Shown here: in pieces, positions 39,037-49,134 of the stretch
Layout: each line of letters starts with the position of its first letter
How positions within the stretch are numbered: position 1 is the first letter of the stretch
Assembly: GCA_036263655.1 (NCBI GenBank)
Contig: DATAGP010000045.1
Location: 1-64,000, forward strand
Reading direction: 5' to 3'
Length of the DNA: 64,000 bases
Source: Schlegelella_A sp036263655
Lineage (GTDB): Bacteria > Pseudomonadota > Gammaproteobacteria > Burkholderiales > Burkholderiaceae_C
Notes under the pieces: generated by a model
Seen by the model: the letters and a program-made list of their open reading frames with translations, nothing else
Told to the model about the DNA's origin: nothing
Databases searched by the model: none
Translations under genes and position numbers: made by a program

Positions 39037-39549
39037 TCAGCGACGGTTGGGGTTGTCCGGGCGAGCGTCGCGCCGGTTCGGCACGCCGTCGCCGTCGCGG
39101 TCACGATCGTTGCGGTTGCGGACGCCGTCGTTGTCGCGGTCGCGATCGAAACGATTGGGGATGCCGTCGCGATCGCGGTCGCCGCGTCGGTTGTTGTTGA
39201 CGTTGTCGTAGCGGTTCGGGATGCCGTCGCGGTCGCGGTCGCCGCGGGCCCAGGCGCCGCGGTAGAGATGCCAGCGGCCGTTGTCGTTGACCCAGGTCGG
39301 CCGCGTGTACACGTAGCCCGGACGCTCGCGGACCCAGCTGCCGCTCACCCAGACGTGGCGGTTGCCGCGCCAATCCCAGTAGCCGGGCGACCACACGTAG
39401 CCCTGCCGCTGTTGCCGCGGCGCGGCCTCGTAGCGTGGCGCAGGCGGCGCGATGCGCACGTCGATGTCGAGCGGTGCGGCCGGCGCAGGCACCGACAGCG
39501 TGGTGGCTGCCAGCGCGAGAAGGGCGGTCGATGCAATCTTCGAGATCAT
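39037..39549 (-). CDS. Exported WXXGXW-repeat and Asp/Arg repeat protein
   Basis: 170 residues from ATG 39549 (MISKIASTALLALAATTLS), which has GGAGA at 7 nt; an ATG at 39561 lacks one. After the signal peptide come three aromatic repeats of the WXXGXW/YXWQ type (YVWSPGYWDW, HVWVSGSWVRERPGY, GRWHLYRGAW). A tail of about 60 residues follows, built from DRDRDGIPNR-type units resembling thrombospondin type 3 calcium-binding loops but with Arg at alternate positions and no Cys. It is very basic and acidic at once and probably binds cations or the envelope surface. Function unknown. Confidence 0.8.
   Translation of the reverse strand: MISKIASTALLALAATTLSVPAPAAPLDIDVRIAPPAPRYEAAPRQQRQGYVWSPGYWDWRGNRHVWVSGSWVRERPGYVYTRPTWVNDNGRWHLYRGAWARGDRDRDGIPNRYDNVNNNRRGDRDRDGIPNRFDRDRDNDGVRNRNDRDRDGDGVPNRRDARPDNPNRR
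39060..39260. repeat. Degenerate tandem repeat encoding DRDRDG units
   Basis: About five imperfect copies of a GGNNTGCCGTCGCGGTCGCGGTC-like block (plus strand), varying in length and interrupted by an Asn-rich piece near 39185-39205. It lies wholly within the coding region of the WXXGXW-repeat protein and keeps the frame. Confidence 0.75.
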
Positions 39550-39756
39550 GTCGTTCTCCATTGGATGGGGACGCCTCATCTTCAGGAGATCGACCGCATT
39601 CAGGCATCGGAGAACGGCTTTGTGCCGTGTCGGCCTGCTCCTTCACGACAGGTGGTCCCGCGGCTTGTCGCGTGAACGGATGCCTCGATCGCGTCGCCGT
39701 CGGTCAAGAAACGTGACGCGTCCTCACCCGAGCCCCCGTGTCCGGGGGGTGGACCG

Positions 39757-41016
39757 CTAGTTCTGTCGCCAGCGCGGGAACTGAGTCGTCGGCGACAACT
39801 CGCGCCCGCGAGTCGCGAAGCGCAGCACCAGCACCAGCGCGCTCGCGAGCAGCCAGCCGATGAACGGCCACCACAGGAGGGCGAAGCCGTAGATGCGCTC
39901 CTGCGGCAGGCCGGCGCTGACGCTGGCCATGCGCGCCAGCGCCGCGAGCGCCAGCACCGACGAGAGGACGCCGGCGTAGGTGCCGGCGCGGCCGCCGCCG
40001 CCGCGCTCGAGGGCCCATGCGAACGCCGAGACCAGGACGCCGGCCCACGCAGCGCCGGCGAGGAGCTGGGCGGCGATCAGCAACGGCAGCGTGGGAGCGA
40101 AGTTGCCGGCGAGCGCCGCCCCGGCCGCGACGATGGCGGCCACACCCATCACCTGCGTCGACGCCCAGCGCTTGACGGCCAGCGAGAACGGGAACATGGC
40201 GATGCTGAAGCTGATCCAGAACACGGGCAGGAGCGTCGGCAGCGCGGAGGCGTCGGCCTTGGCGCCGTACAGCACGGCGCTGTCGATGAACACATGGACC
40301 TGGAAGGCGAGCGCCGCCAGGAGCGCGGTGAGAGCGAAGAGCGGCGTCGGCTCGCTCACCGGTGCCGCCGTCGCGGGCTCTGCCGCCGCGGCGGGCTGCG
40401 CCGCCGTGCGCAACCTGCGCTCGGCGATCACCATGCCGAGCGTGACCAGCGCCAGAGACACGCTCGACAGCGCGAACGGGATGCGCGGATCGATGTCGCG
40501 CAAGGTGAGCCCGAGATACGGCTGCAGGGCGTTGGCGATGCCGAGCCCGAGCAGCGTGCAGGCGAGCAGCAGCGGCTGGGTCGGCCTGGCAGCGTAGCGC
40601 CCGACCAGCGCCAGCGGCGGCGCCCGGAGCGCCGACGAGGTCACTGCCCACAGGGTGATCAGCACGAGCAGGCCGACCGCCGAGCCTTGCGGAGCGACGT
40701 GCGGCATGGCCACGAAGGCCGCGCACGAGACGAGCGTCGCGGCCATGACGGCGATGCCGACGCGGCCGACCACCTTCGCCGCCCGATCGGCGGCGACGCC
40801 GCACGCGTAGTCGGCGAAGACGAAGACGAGCTGGTCGAACATCAGGATCCACGCCACCGCCTGCTTCGGCAGGCCGGCCTGGGCGACCAGCTGCGGCAGA
40901 TAGATGACGTAGACGATCCAGGTCGCGGCGAACAGGAACTGGACCACGCCGAGGTAGATGCCCACCCCGGGCCGCGCGGATGCGCCCGCGTCGTCTGGCG
41001 GCGGGCCGAATCGCAT
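39757..41016 (-). CDS. MFS transporter, last gene of the sugar-acid operon
   Basis: 419 residues with about 12 hydrophobic helices and a central cytoplasmic loop rich in Ala/Pro (AAQPAAAAEPATAAPVSEPTP). DYACGVAADRAAKVVGR is a motif-A-like loop. Its ATG follows directly on the stop of the dehydratase gene with no gap, so it is in the same operon. Two carriers (ABC and MFS) in one operon could mean two substrates or export of an intermediate. I could not assign a named subfamily. A 207-bp gap follows its stop, with no clear terminator. Confidence 0.85.
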   Translation of the reverse strand: MRFGPPPDDAGASARPGVGIYLGVVQFLFAATWIVYVIYLPQLVAQAGLPKQAVAWILMFDQLVFVFADYACGVAADRAAKVVGRVGIAVMAATLVSCAAFVAMPHVAPQGSAVGLLVLITLWAVTSSALRAPPLALVGRYAARPTQPLLLACTLLGLGIANALQPYLGLTLRDIDPRIPFALSSVSLALVTLGMVIAERRLRTAAQPAAAAEPATAAPVSEPTPLFALTALLAALAFQVHVFIDSAVLYGAKADASALPTLLPVFWISFSIAMFPFSLAVKRWASTQVMGVAAIVAAGAALAGNFAPTLPLLIAAQLLAGAAWAGVLVSAFAWALERGGGGRAGTYAGVLSSVLALAALARMASVSAGLPQERIYGFALLWWPFIGWLLASALVLVLRFATRGRELSPTTQFPRWRQN

Positions 41017-42810
41017 CTAGTGGTTGTCTCGGGGGACGAAAGCGCCGTGCAAGCCGGCGTCGGGCTGGGGCTCGTCGGGCCGCGGCACGAAAGCGCCTCG
41101 CCGGCCGACCAGGAAGTCGAGGTCGGCCCCTTCGTCGGCCTGCAGCACGTGATCGGTGTAGAGCTTCCAGTAGCCGCTCCCGAGCGGCGGCGGCGGCGCC
41201 TTCCACTCGGCCATGCGGCGGGCGAGCTCCTCGTCGCTGATGTCGAGGTGGATGCGCCGCTTCGGCACGTCGAGCTCGATCATGTCGCCGTTGCGCACGG
41301 CCGCCAGCGGCCCGCCCGCCGCCGCCTCGGGAGCGGTGTGCAGGACGACCGTGCCGTAGGCGGTGCCGCTCATGCGGGCGTCGCTGATGCGGACCATGTC
41401 GGTGATCCCCTTCCTCAGCACCTTCGGCGGCAGCGGCATGTTGCCGACCTCGGCCATGCCCGGGTAGCCCTTCGGGCCGCAGTTGCGCAGCACCATCACG
41501 CAGGTCTCGTCGATGTCGAGCGACTCGTCGTCGATCGTCGAATGGAACTCCTCGATGGTGTCGAAGACGACGGCACGCCCGCGATGCGTCATCAGCGCCG
41601 GCGTCGCCGCGCTCGGCTTGATGATGGCCCCGCGCGGCGCCAGGTTGCCGCGCAGGACGGCGATGCCCGCACGCTCCTTGAAGGGGGCGTCGATCGACTT
41701 GATGACTTCGGCGTTGAAGTTCTCCGAGTTCTCGATGTTCTCGCCGAGCGTCCTGCCGTTGGCCGTCACCACCGTCAGGTCGAGGTGGCGCGAGATCTCC
41801 TTCAGCACGACCGGCAGCCCGCCGGCGTAGCAGAAGTCCTCCATCAGGTGCTTGCCCGAGGGCTGCAGGTTGAGGAGGCACGGCAGCTCGCTGGCGAGCT
41901 TCTCGAAGTCGTCGATGCCGAGCTTCACGCCGAGGCGGCCGGCGATGGCGATGAGGTGGATGACCGCGTTGGTCGAGCCGCCGATGGCCGCCAGCGTGAC
42001 GATGGCGTTCTCGAAGGCCTTGCGCGTCAGGATCCTCGACAGGCGCTGGTCCTCGTGGACCATGTCGACGACGCGCCGGCCCGCCATCCGCGCCAGCACG
42101 TTGCGGCGCCCGTCGACCGCGGGATAGGCGGCGTTGCCGGGCAGGCCGAGGCCGAGCGCCTCGACCATAGACGCCATCGTGCTCGCCGTCCCCATGGTCA
42201 TGCAGTGGCCATGGCTGCGATGCATGCAGCTCTCGGCATCGAAGAAGTCCTGCAGCTTGAGCGTGCCGGCACGCACCTGCTCGCTCATGCTCCACACGCC
42301 GGTGCCCGAGCCGAGCTCCTGGCCGCGCCACTTGCCGTTCAGCATCGGACCGCCCGAGACGCCGATCGTCGGCAGGTCGGCGCTGGCGGCGCCCATGACC
42401 AGCGAGGGCGTCGTCTTGTCGCAGCCCATCAGCAGGACGACGCCGTCGATGGGATTGCCGCGGATCGACTCCTCGACGTCCATGCTGGCGAGGTTGCGGT
42501 AGAGCATCGCCGTCGGCCGCAGCAGCGTCTCGCCGAGCGACATCACCGGGAACTCGAGCGGGAAGCCGCCGGCCTCGTAGACGCCGATCTTCACCTGCTC
42601 GGCGAGGACGCGGAAATGCGAGTTGCACGGCGTCAGCTCGCTGAAGGTGTTGCAGATGCCGATCACCGGCCGGCCGTCGAACTGGTCGTGCGGGACGCCC
42701 TTGCCCTTGACCCAGCTGCGGTAGTTGAAGCCGTCCCGGTCCTGGCGGCCGAACCACTGTTGGCTGCGCATCTGCTCCGGCCTCCGCCGGGGCTTCTTCT
42801 CGTCACCCAT
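41017..42810 (-). CDS. IlvD/Edd family sugar-acid dehydratase
   Basis: 597 residues. Iron-sulfur dehydratase forming a 2-keto-3-deoxy sugar acid. Likely cluster and Mg ligands: CNTFSELTPCNSHF, LLMGCDKTTPS and HGHCMTMGTASTM. The pattern RSQQWFGRQDRDGFNYRSWVKGKGVPHDQFDGRPVIGICNT and the C-terminal LDFLVGRRGAFVPRP match the pentonate/hexonate dehydratase branch (L-arabinonate, D-xylonate, D-galactonate or L-fuconate), not branched-chain IlvD. The ABC sugar importer genes upstream support this. The exact substrate cannot be read from sequence. Confidence 0.92.
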   Translation of the reverse strand: MGDEKKPRRRPEQMRSQQWFGRQDRDGFNYRSWVKGKGVPHDQFDGRPVIGICNTFSELTPCNSHFRVLAEQVKIGVYEAGGFPLEFPVMSLGETLLRPTAMLYRNLASMDVEESIRGNPIDGVVLLMGCDKTTPSLVMGAASADLPTIGVSGGPMLNGKWRGQELGSGTGVWSMSEQVRAGTLKLQDFFDAESCMHRSHGHCMTMGTASTMASMVEALGLGLPGNAAYPAVDGRRNVLARMAGRRVVDMVHEDQRLSRILTRKAFENAIVTLAAIGGSTNAVIHLIAIAGRLGVKLGIDDFEKLASELPCLLNLQPSGKHLMEDFCYAGGLPVVLKEISRHLDLTVVTANGRTLGENIENSENFNAEVIKSIDAPFKERAGIAVLRGNLAPRGAIIKPSAATPALMTHRGRAVVFDTIEEFHSTIDDESLDIDETCVMVLRNCGPKGYPGMAEVGNMPLPPKVLRKGITDMVRISDARMSGTAYGTVVLHTAPEAAAGGPLAAVRNGDMIELDVPKRRIHLDISDEELARRMAEWKAPPPPLGSGYWKLYTDHVLQADEGADLDFLVGRRGAFVPRPDEPQPDAGLHGAFVPRDNH

Positions 42811-42828
42811 GCCTGAGAACTCTCCTGG

Positions 42829-43716
42829 TCATTCCTTGACCGAGCCGGTCAGCCCCGACACGTAGTGCTCGACGAAGAACGAATACACGAACGCGACCGG
42901 CAGCGAGCCGAGCAGGGCGCCGGCCATGAGCGAGCCCCAATGGTAGACATCGCCCTCGACCAGCTCGGTGACGACGCCCACCGGCACCGTCTTCACCTCG
43001 GACGACGAGACGAAGGTGAGCGCGTAGATGAACTCGTTCCAGGACAGCGTGAAGGCGAAGATGCCCGCCGAGATCAGGCCCGGCACCGCCAGCGGCAGGA
43101 TGATCTTGGTCAGGATCTGCCAGCGGTTGGCGCCGTCGATGAGCGCGCACTCCTCGAGCTCGAAGGGGATCGAGCGGAAGTAGCCCATCAGCAGCCAGGT
43201 GCAGAACGGGATCAGGAAGGTCGGATAGGTGAGGATGAGCGCCCAGCGCGTGTCGAAGAGCCCGAGCTGGTAGACGATCGCCGCCAGCGGGATGAAGAGG
43301 ATCGACGGTGGCACCAAGTAGGCGAGGAAGATCGACAGGCCCACCTGCTTGGCGCCGGAGAAGCGCAGCCGCTCGATCGCGTAGGCGGCGAACACCGAGG
43401 CCGCCAGCGAGAAGAAGGTGGCCACGACGGAGACGAGCACCGTGTTCCACAGCCACTCCGGGTAAGCCGTGTTGAAGAGCAGCTTCTCGAAGTGCGCCAG
43501 CGTCGGCGCGATGATCCAGAACGGGTTGCCCGTCCTCGACAGCAGCTCGGCGTTCGGCTTGAACGAGGTGATGCCCATCCAGTAGAACGGGAACAGGAGC
43601 ACGAACAGAAAGACGAGCAGCGGCAGATAGACGGTCACCCAGCGGCGCGAGCGGGTCTCGAGGAACGCCATCCCCGAGCTGTCGGTGGCGCTGACGGTCG
43701 CGGTGGCTGTGCTCAT
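42829..43716 (-). CDS. ABC sugar transporter permease (MalG type)
   Basis: 295 residues from ATG 43716 (MSTATATVSATDSSGMAFLE); upstream in-frame sequence is not homologous. Six predicted helices, with the EAA loop around RSIPFELEECALIDGANRWQILTKIILPLAVPG, which contacts the ATPase. The family ending FVEHYVSGLTGSVKE is intact. It forms the inner-membrane channel with the MalF-type permease 19 bp upstream. Confidence 0.95.
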   Translation of the reverse strand: MSTATATVSATDSSGMAFLETRSRRWVTVYLPLLVFLFVLLFPFYWMGITSFKPNAELLSRTGNPFWIIAPTLAHFEKLLFNTAYPEWLWNTVLVSVVATFFSLAASVFAAYAIERLRFSGAKQVGLSIFLAYLVPPSILFIPLAAIVYQLGLFDTRWALILTYPTFLIPFCTWLLMGYFRSIPFELEECALIDGANRWQILTKIILPLAVPGLISAGIFAFTLSWNEFIYALTFVSSSEVKTVPVGVVTELVEGDVYHWGSLMAGALLGSLPVAFVYSFFVEHYVSGLTGSVKE

Positions 43717-43735
43717 CGGGGTCCTCGAACGGCCG

Positions 43736-44644
43736 TCACTTGTCGGCCCCGCCCTGCTGCCAGGCGCGTCGCTGCAGGCCGAAGTAGCTGAAGAGGATGG
43801 CGGCGAGCAGGAACGGCACCATGGCGATCGAGATCGCGGCGCCCTCGCCGAGCGCACCGCCCGAGATGGCGCGCTGGAACGACAGCGTCGCCATGAGGTG
43901 CGTGGCGTTGAGCGGGCCGCCGCGGGTGATGACGTAGATCAGCTGGAAGTCGGTGAAGGTGAAGAGGACCGAGAAGGTCATCACCACCGCGATGATCGGC
44001 GTCAGCAGCGGCATCGTCACGTGGCGGAACTGCTGCCATGGCGTTGCGCCATCGATCGCCGACGCCTCGTAGTACGAGGGCGAGATCGTCTGCAGGCCGG
44101 CGAGCAGGGTGATCGCGACGAACGGGATGCCGCGCCACACGTTCGCCGCGATCACGGACAGGCGCGCGTTCCACGGGTCGCCGAGGAAGTCGATGTAGGT
44201 GTCCATCCAGCCCATCTTTACGAGCATCCAGCTGATGATCGAGAACTGGGCGTCGAAGATCCACCAGAAGGCGATCGCCGACAGGGCCGTGGGGACGATG
44301 TAGGGCAGGAGGATGACGGCGCGGAAGAAGGTCTTGAAGCGGATGTTGCGGTTCAGCAGCAGGGCGAGCCAGAGGCCCAGGCCGAACTTGAAGACACTGG
44401 CGACGAAGGTATAGAAGAGCGTGTTGAAGAGGGCCAGGCGCGTCACCGCGTCGCCCCACAGGAACTGGTAGTTCTCGAGTCCGATCCACTCGCCCGGGCG
44501 CCCGACCTTCGCGTCGGTGAAGCCTAGCCAGACGCCGAGCCCGAGCGGATACGTGAGGAACAGGAGCAACAGCACCGCGCCGGGCAGCATGAAGAGCATG
44601 CCCAGCGCGTTGCGGTTGTTCTGCAGTCGTTCGACGAATGTCAT
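43736..44644 (-). CDS. ABC sugar transporter permease (MalF type)
   Basis: 302 residues, six helices. The first (LGMLFMLPGAVLLLLFLTYPLGLGVWL) is typical of CUT1 permeases. EAA loop: YYEASAIDGATPWQQFRHVTMPLLTPI. The sequence LVKMGWMDTYIDFLGDPWNARLSVIAANVWRGIPF is the usual MalF/UgpA signature region. Partner of the MalG-type permease. Confidence 0.95.
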   Translation of the reverse strand: MTFVERLQNNRNALGMLFMLPGAVLLLLFLTYPLGLGVWLGFTDAKVGRPGEWIGLENYQFLWGDAVTRLALFNTLFYTFVASVFKFGLGLWLALLLNRNIRFKTFFRAVILLPYIVPTALSAIAFWWIFDAQFSIISWMLVKMGWMDTYIDFLGDPWNARLSVIAANVWRGIPFVAITLLAGLQTISPSYYEASAIDGATPWQQFRHVTMPLLTPIIAVVMTFSVLFTFTDFQLIYVITRGGPLNATHLMATLSFQRAISGGALGEGAAISIAMVPFLLAAILFSYFGLQRRAWQQGGADK

Positions 44645-44698
44645 GAAGCCGGCAGGAAGGGGCCGCCGCGCAGCGCACGGCGGCCCGGTGAGACCACT

Positions 44699-46036
44699 CT
44701 AGACGCGGTAGTAGCGCTCGGCGCGCTTCTGCGCCCGCTCCATGGCTTCCTTCGGCGACTTCGAGCCGCTGATCGCCTCGGCGACCATGTTGACGACGAT
44801 GAAGTCGGCGGCGGCGCCGGCCGAGGCGTAGCCGAGCTTGCCCGCGTAGCCCGCCGGACGCAGGTTCTTCACGGGGTCGCGATACGGCGTGTGCTTCGGG
44901 TCCGAGGTCCAGATCGGCAGGTTGGCATAGCCCGCCAGCGGCGTCGCGATGTACGCGCCGGCGCCGGTGAGCCAGGCACCGAACTGCTCCTGTTCCATCA
45001 TGAAGCGCAGGAACTCCTTGGCCGCCTGCGGGTATTTCGTGTACTTCATGACCATCTGGTTGAAGAACAGGTGCGACTCGGTCGGCACGCCGACCGGGCC
45101 AATCGGGAAGGCGGCGTGCTGGATGTCGGGCTGCAGCTCCTTGACCTTGGGGTCCGCCGAGGTCTTGGTCGCGTAATAGATCGAGATGCCGTTGTTGGTG
45201 ACCGAGATCTGGCCGTCGAGGAAGGCCTTGTTGTTGTTCGGGTCCAGCCACGAGAGCGTGCCCGGGATGAAGGTGGCGTAGAGCTCCTTGCCGTACTCGA
45301 GCGCCTTGAGGGTCTCGGGGCTGTCGATGACGACCTTGTTGTTCTGGTCGACGAGCTTGCCGCCGAACGCCCAGATCAGCCAGTTGCACCAGAGGCCGTC
45401 GCCGGTGGCGTTGCCGAGGGCGAAGCCACCCGGGGTGCCCTTTTCCTTGAGGGCCTTCATCAGCTTCAGGAAGCCGTCGGTGTCCTTCGGGAACTCGTTG
45501 AAGCCGGCCGCCTTCACCATGCTGTCGCGGTAGACCATCATCGAGCCGGCAGCGCCGAGCGGCAGGCCGATCCACTTCTTGCCGTCCGGCTTCAGGAAGG
45601 CCTGTCCGGCGGGGTACCAGCCGCCGTACTTCTTGCCGATGTACTCGGCGACGTCGGTGACGTCGAGCAGCTTGTCGGGATAGAGATTCGCATCGTCGTT
45701 GGTCGACAGGATGATGTCCGGGCCCGCCCCGGTGTTGGCGGCCACCGCTGCCTTGGGCCGCACGTCTTCCCAGCCTTCGTTGTCGACACGGACGGGAATG
45801 CCCGTCTTCTCGGTGAAGCGCTTGACGTTGGCCATGTAGGCGTCGATGTCGCCCTGCACGAACCGGCTCCAGCGCAGGACGCGCAGGCTCGCGCCCTTCT
45901 CCGGCTTCAGGTTCAGCGTCTGCGCCTGCGCGAGCGGCGCCCACAGCGCGCTGCCCGTGCCCAGGCCGGCAACGGCCGCGGCGGTCGCCGAGCTCTCGAG
46001 GAACTTGCGACGGTTGTAGGGTGTGTGGCTCATCAA
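44699..46036 (-). CDS. ABC sugar-binding protein, Tat-exported
   Basis: 445-residue family 1 solute-binding protein, periplasmic. The N-terminus carries a twin-arginine signal, PYNRRKFLESSATAAAVAGLG, ending near LAQAQT. Family pieces include LRVLRWSRFVQGDIDAYMANVKRF, GPDIILSTNDDANLYPDKLLDV and AGSMMVYRDSMVKAAGF. Tat export of a sugar-binding protein implies folding before export, seen in several Burkholderiales ABC systems. First gene after the ATPase in the operon order; it should set importer specificity. Confidence 0.94.
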   Translation of the reverse strand: MMSHTPYNRRKFLESSATAAAVAGLGTGSALWAPLAQAQTLNLKPEKGASLRVLRWSRFVQGDIDAYMANVKRFTEKTGIPVRVDNEGWEDVRPKAAVAANTGAGPDIILSTNDDANLYPDKLLDVTDVAEYIGKKYGGWYPAGQAFLKPDGKKWIGLPLGAAGSMMVYRDSMVKAAGFNEFPKDTDGFLKLMKALKEKGTPGGFALGNATGDGLWCNWLIWAFGGKLVDQNNKVVIDSPETLKALEYGKELYATFIPGTLSWLDPNNNKAFLDGQISVTNNGISIYYATKTSADPKVKELQPDIQHAAFPIGPVGVPTESHLFFNQMVMKYTKYPQAAKEFLRFMMEQEQFGAWLTGAGAYIATPLAGYANLPIWTSDPKHTPYRDPVKNLRPAGYAGKLGYASAGAAADFIVVNMVAEAISGSKSPKEAMERAQKRAERYYRV

Positions 46037-46102
46037 GGTCTCCTGTCGTGAGGTTGTCTTCTGCGGAAAACTGTCGCGCCCGCGCTTCGTGATCGCGCCC
46101 GC

Positions 46103-47176
<1,074 letters not shown>

Positions 47177-47311
47177 CGGCTCTCTGCTGTCGGGCGCTGG
47201 CCGCCCGGGTCTACGGAGGGCGGTGGCCCGCCCCGGTGGCGCGAAGTATCGACAGGCGCCGAACCCACCGCCATGAGGGCAAACCGGTAGAGCCGCCGCA
47301 GGCCGGATTCG

Positions 47312-47317
47312 TATGAT
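47312..47317 (+). promoter_or_regulatory. -10 box for the FadR-type regulator operon
   Basis: TATGAT, 12 bp before the ATG at 47330, giving a leader of about 6 nt. No clear inverted repeat that would be a FadR-family operator could be picked out in the 153-bp divergent gap. Confidence 0.4.
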
Positions 47318-47329
47318 GACCTGACCACC

Positions 47330-48103
47330 ATGCTGACGCGCACCGGGGCCGCCTCGCGCGTCGAGGCCCCGCCCGATCCCCCGCCTCTCGTCGCCGAGCG
47401 GCTCTCCGATCGCCTCGCCGCGCGCCTGGGCGACCAGATTGACGCCGGCTCGCTGCGCCCGGGCGACCGCCTGCCCACCGAGGAGCGCCTGGCAGCCGCG
47501 CACGGCGTCTCCCGAACGGTGGTCCGCGAGGCCGTGCACCAGCTGAAGTCGCGTGGCCTGCTGCGCTCCCGCCAGGGCTCGGGCGTCTTCGTGACCGCGG
47601 CGCGGCAGACCGACGCCCTGACGCTGGATCTGTCGCTGATCCGCTCGCTGGACGACGTGCTGCGGATCCGCGAAGTGCGGCGCGCGCTCGAAGCCGAGAC
47701 GGCGGCGCTGGCCGCCGAGCGACGCAGCCGGCTGCACGTGGCCGCCCTGCGCCGCGCCCTGCGCGCCATCGACCGCAGCGCCGCCGAGCAGCGCGACGGC
47801 GTCGAGGAAGACCTCGCCTTTCATCGCCTGCTCGCCGATGCCGCGGGCAACCCGCATTTCGGGCGGCTCCTCGAGTTCCTGGAGCAGTACACGACCGAGT
47901 CGATGCGTGTCACGCGCCGCAACGACGCCACCCGAGCCGACTTCATCGAAGCCGTGCGGCACGAGCACGCGGCCATCGTCGATGCGATCGACGCCGGCGA
48001 TCCGGCGCTCGCGCGGCGGCGCGCCATCCAGCACATGCGCGGCGGCGATCGCCGCCTGCGCACAGCCGGGCCGCTGCTGGCCCAGAGGAGCGAAGGACCA
48101 TGA
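47330..48103 (+). CDS. GntR-family regulator, FadR/FCD subfamily
   Basis: 257 residues. N-terminal winged helix: GDRLPTEERLAAAHGVSRTVVREAVHQLKSRGLLRSRQGSGVFVT. The C-terminal FCD helical domain has the likely metal/ligand residues in EEDLAFHRLLADAAGNPHF (Asp, His), VRHEHAAIVDAI (His) and AIQHMRGG (His). FCD regulators sense small organic acids, so a sugar acid or its breakdown product is the expected effector. Placed between the importer-dehydratase operon and its own dehydrogenases; its stop overlaps the next start (ATGA). Confidence 0.94.
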   Translation: MLTRTGAASRVEAPPDPPPLVAERLSDRLAARLGDQIDAGSLRPGDRLPTEERLAAAHGVSRTVVREAVHQLKSRGLLRSRQGSGVFVTAARQTDALTLDLSLIRSLDDVLRIREVRRALEAETAALAAERRSRLHVAALRRALRAIDRSAAEQRDGVEEDLAFHRLLADAAGNPHFGRLLEFLEQYTTESMRVTRRNDATRADFIEAVRHEHAAIVDAIDAGDPALARRRAIQHMRGGDRRLRTAGPLLAQRSEGP

Positions 48104-49134
48104 AGATCCTGATCACCGGCGGCGGAGGCTTCATCGGCTCGCGCCTCGCCGCCGCCCTGCTCGCCCGGGGCACGCTCGGCGGGCGCCGCATCGAGCAGCT
48201 GGTGCTGGCGGACCAGGTCGCGCCGCGCGACGAGCTGACTGCCGATGCGCGCGTCGTGACGCGCGTCGGTGCGCTCGCCGCGCAGTGCGAAGCGCTCGGC
48301 AAGGAGAACTTCGACGGCGTCTTCCACCTCGCGTCGGCCGTCTCGGGAGAGTGCGAGGCCGACTTCGATCTCGGCCTGCGCTCGAACCTGGACACCACGC
48401 GAGCCCTGCTCGACGCCTTGCGCGCTGCCACGGGCCGCGGCACGCCGCCGCCGCGCTTCGTCTTCTCCAGCTCGGTCGCGGTCTTCGGCCCCGACCCCTC
48501 GGTGCCGCTCCCGCCGCTCGTGGGCGACGACACCTTGCCGGCCCCGAAGACCTCGTACGGCACGCACAAGCTGATGTGCGAGCACCTGATCGCCGACTAC
48601 TCGCGCAAGGGCTTCATCGACGGCCGCTCGGCTCGCCTGATGACGGTCACGGTGCGGCCTGGCCGGCCGAACGGCGCGGCGTCCTCGTTCTTCTCGGGCA
48701 TCGTCCGCGAGCCGCTCGCCGGCGTCGAGGCGATCTGCCCGGTCACGCCCGACGTGTCGCACCCGCTGACCTCGGCCGCGCGCACGGTCGAAGGCCTGAT
48801 CGCGATCTACGAGGCCAGCGTCGAGCAGCTCGGCGGGCGCCTGGCGCTCAACCTGCCGGCGGTGAACGCCACCGTCGCCGAGATGCTCGACGCGCTCGAG
48901 TCGGTCGCCGGCCCCGAGGTGCGGCGGCGGGTCCGCTTCGTGCGCGACGAGACCATCTCGAACATCGTCGCCAACTGGCCGCGCGGCTCGACGGCGGTGC
49001 GCGCCGGTCGTCTCGGCCTGAAGCCCGATCGAGACTTCGCCGACATCATCTGTCAGTACATCGCCGACTGCCGCACCGCGCCGAGCGGCAGCGAGGCGCT
49101 TCGAGGACTGGCCGCACAGGAAAGCAAGGCATGA
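48100..49134 (+). CDS. denD: DenD-like D-erythronate dehydrogenase / NAD epimerase
   Basis: 344-residue extended SDR. Cofactor motif ITGGGGFIGSRLAAAL, catalytic Tyr-Lys in TSYGTHKLMCE, preceding Ser in FSSSVAVFGPDP. The blocks LIADYSRKGFIDGRSARLMTVTVRPGRPNGAASSFFSGIVREPL and SNIVANWPR are those of the D-erythronate dehydrogenase family, which oxidises D-erythronate to 2-keto-D-tetronate. The downstream kinase and isomerase of that pathway are absent here, so another sugar acid is possible. Coupled by 4-bp overlaps to both neighbours. Confidence 0.85.
   Translation: MKILITGGGGFIGSRLAAALLARGTLGGRRIEQLVLADQVAPRDELTADARVVTRVGALAAQCEALGKENFDGVFHLASAVSGECEADFDLGLRSNLDTTRALLDALRAATGRGTPPPRFVFSSSVAVFGPDPSVPLPPLVGDDTLPAPKTSYGTHKLMCEHLIADYSRKGFIDGRSARLMTVTVRPGRPNGAASSFFSGIVREPLAGVEAICPVTPDVSHPLTSAARTVEGLIAIYEASVEQLGGRLALNLPAVNATVAEMLDALESVAGPEVRRRVRFVRDETISNIVANWPRGSTAVRAGRLGLKPDRDFADIICQYIADCRTAPSGSEALRGLAAQESKA

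Noticed and set aside
39060..39260. Regularly spaced repeats that might suggest a CRISPR array.
   Set aside because: The units differ in length, keep the reading frame and encode DRDRDG repeats; there are no unique spacers and no cas genes.
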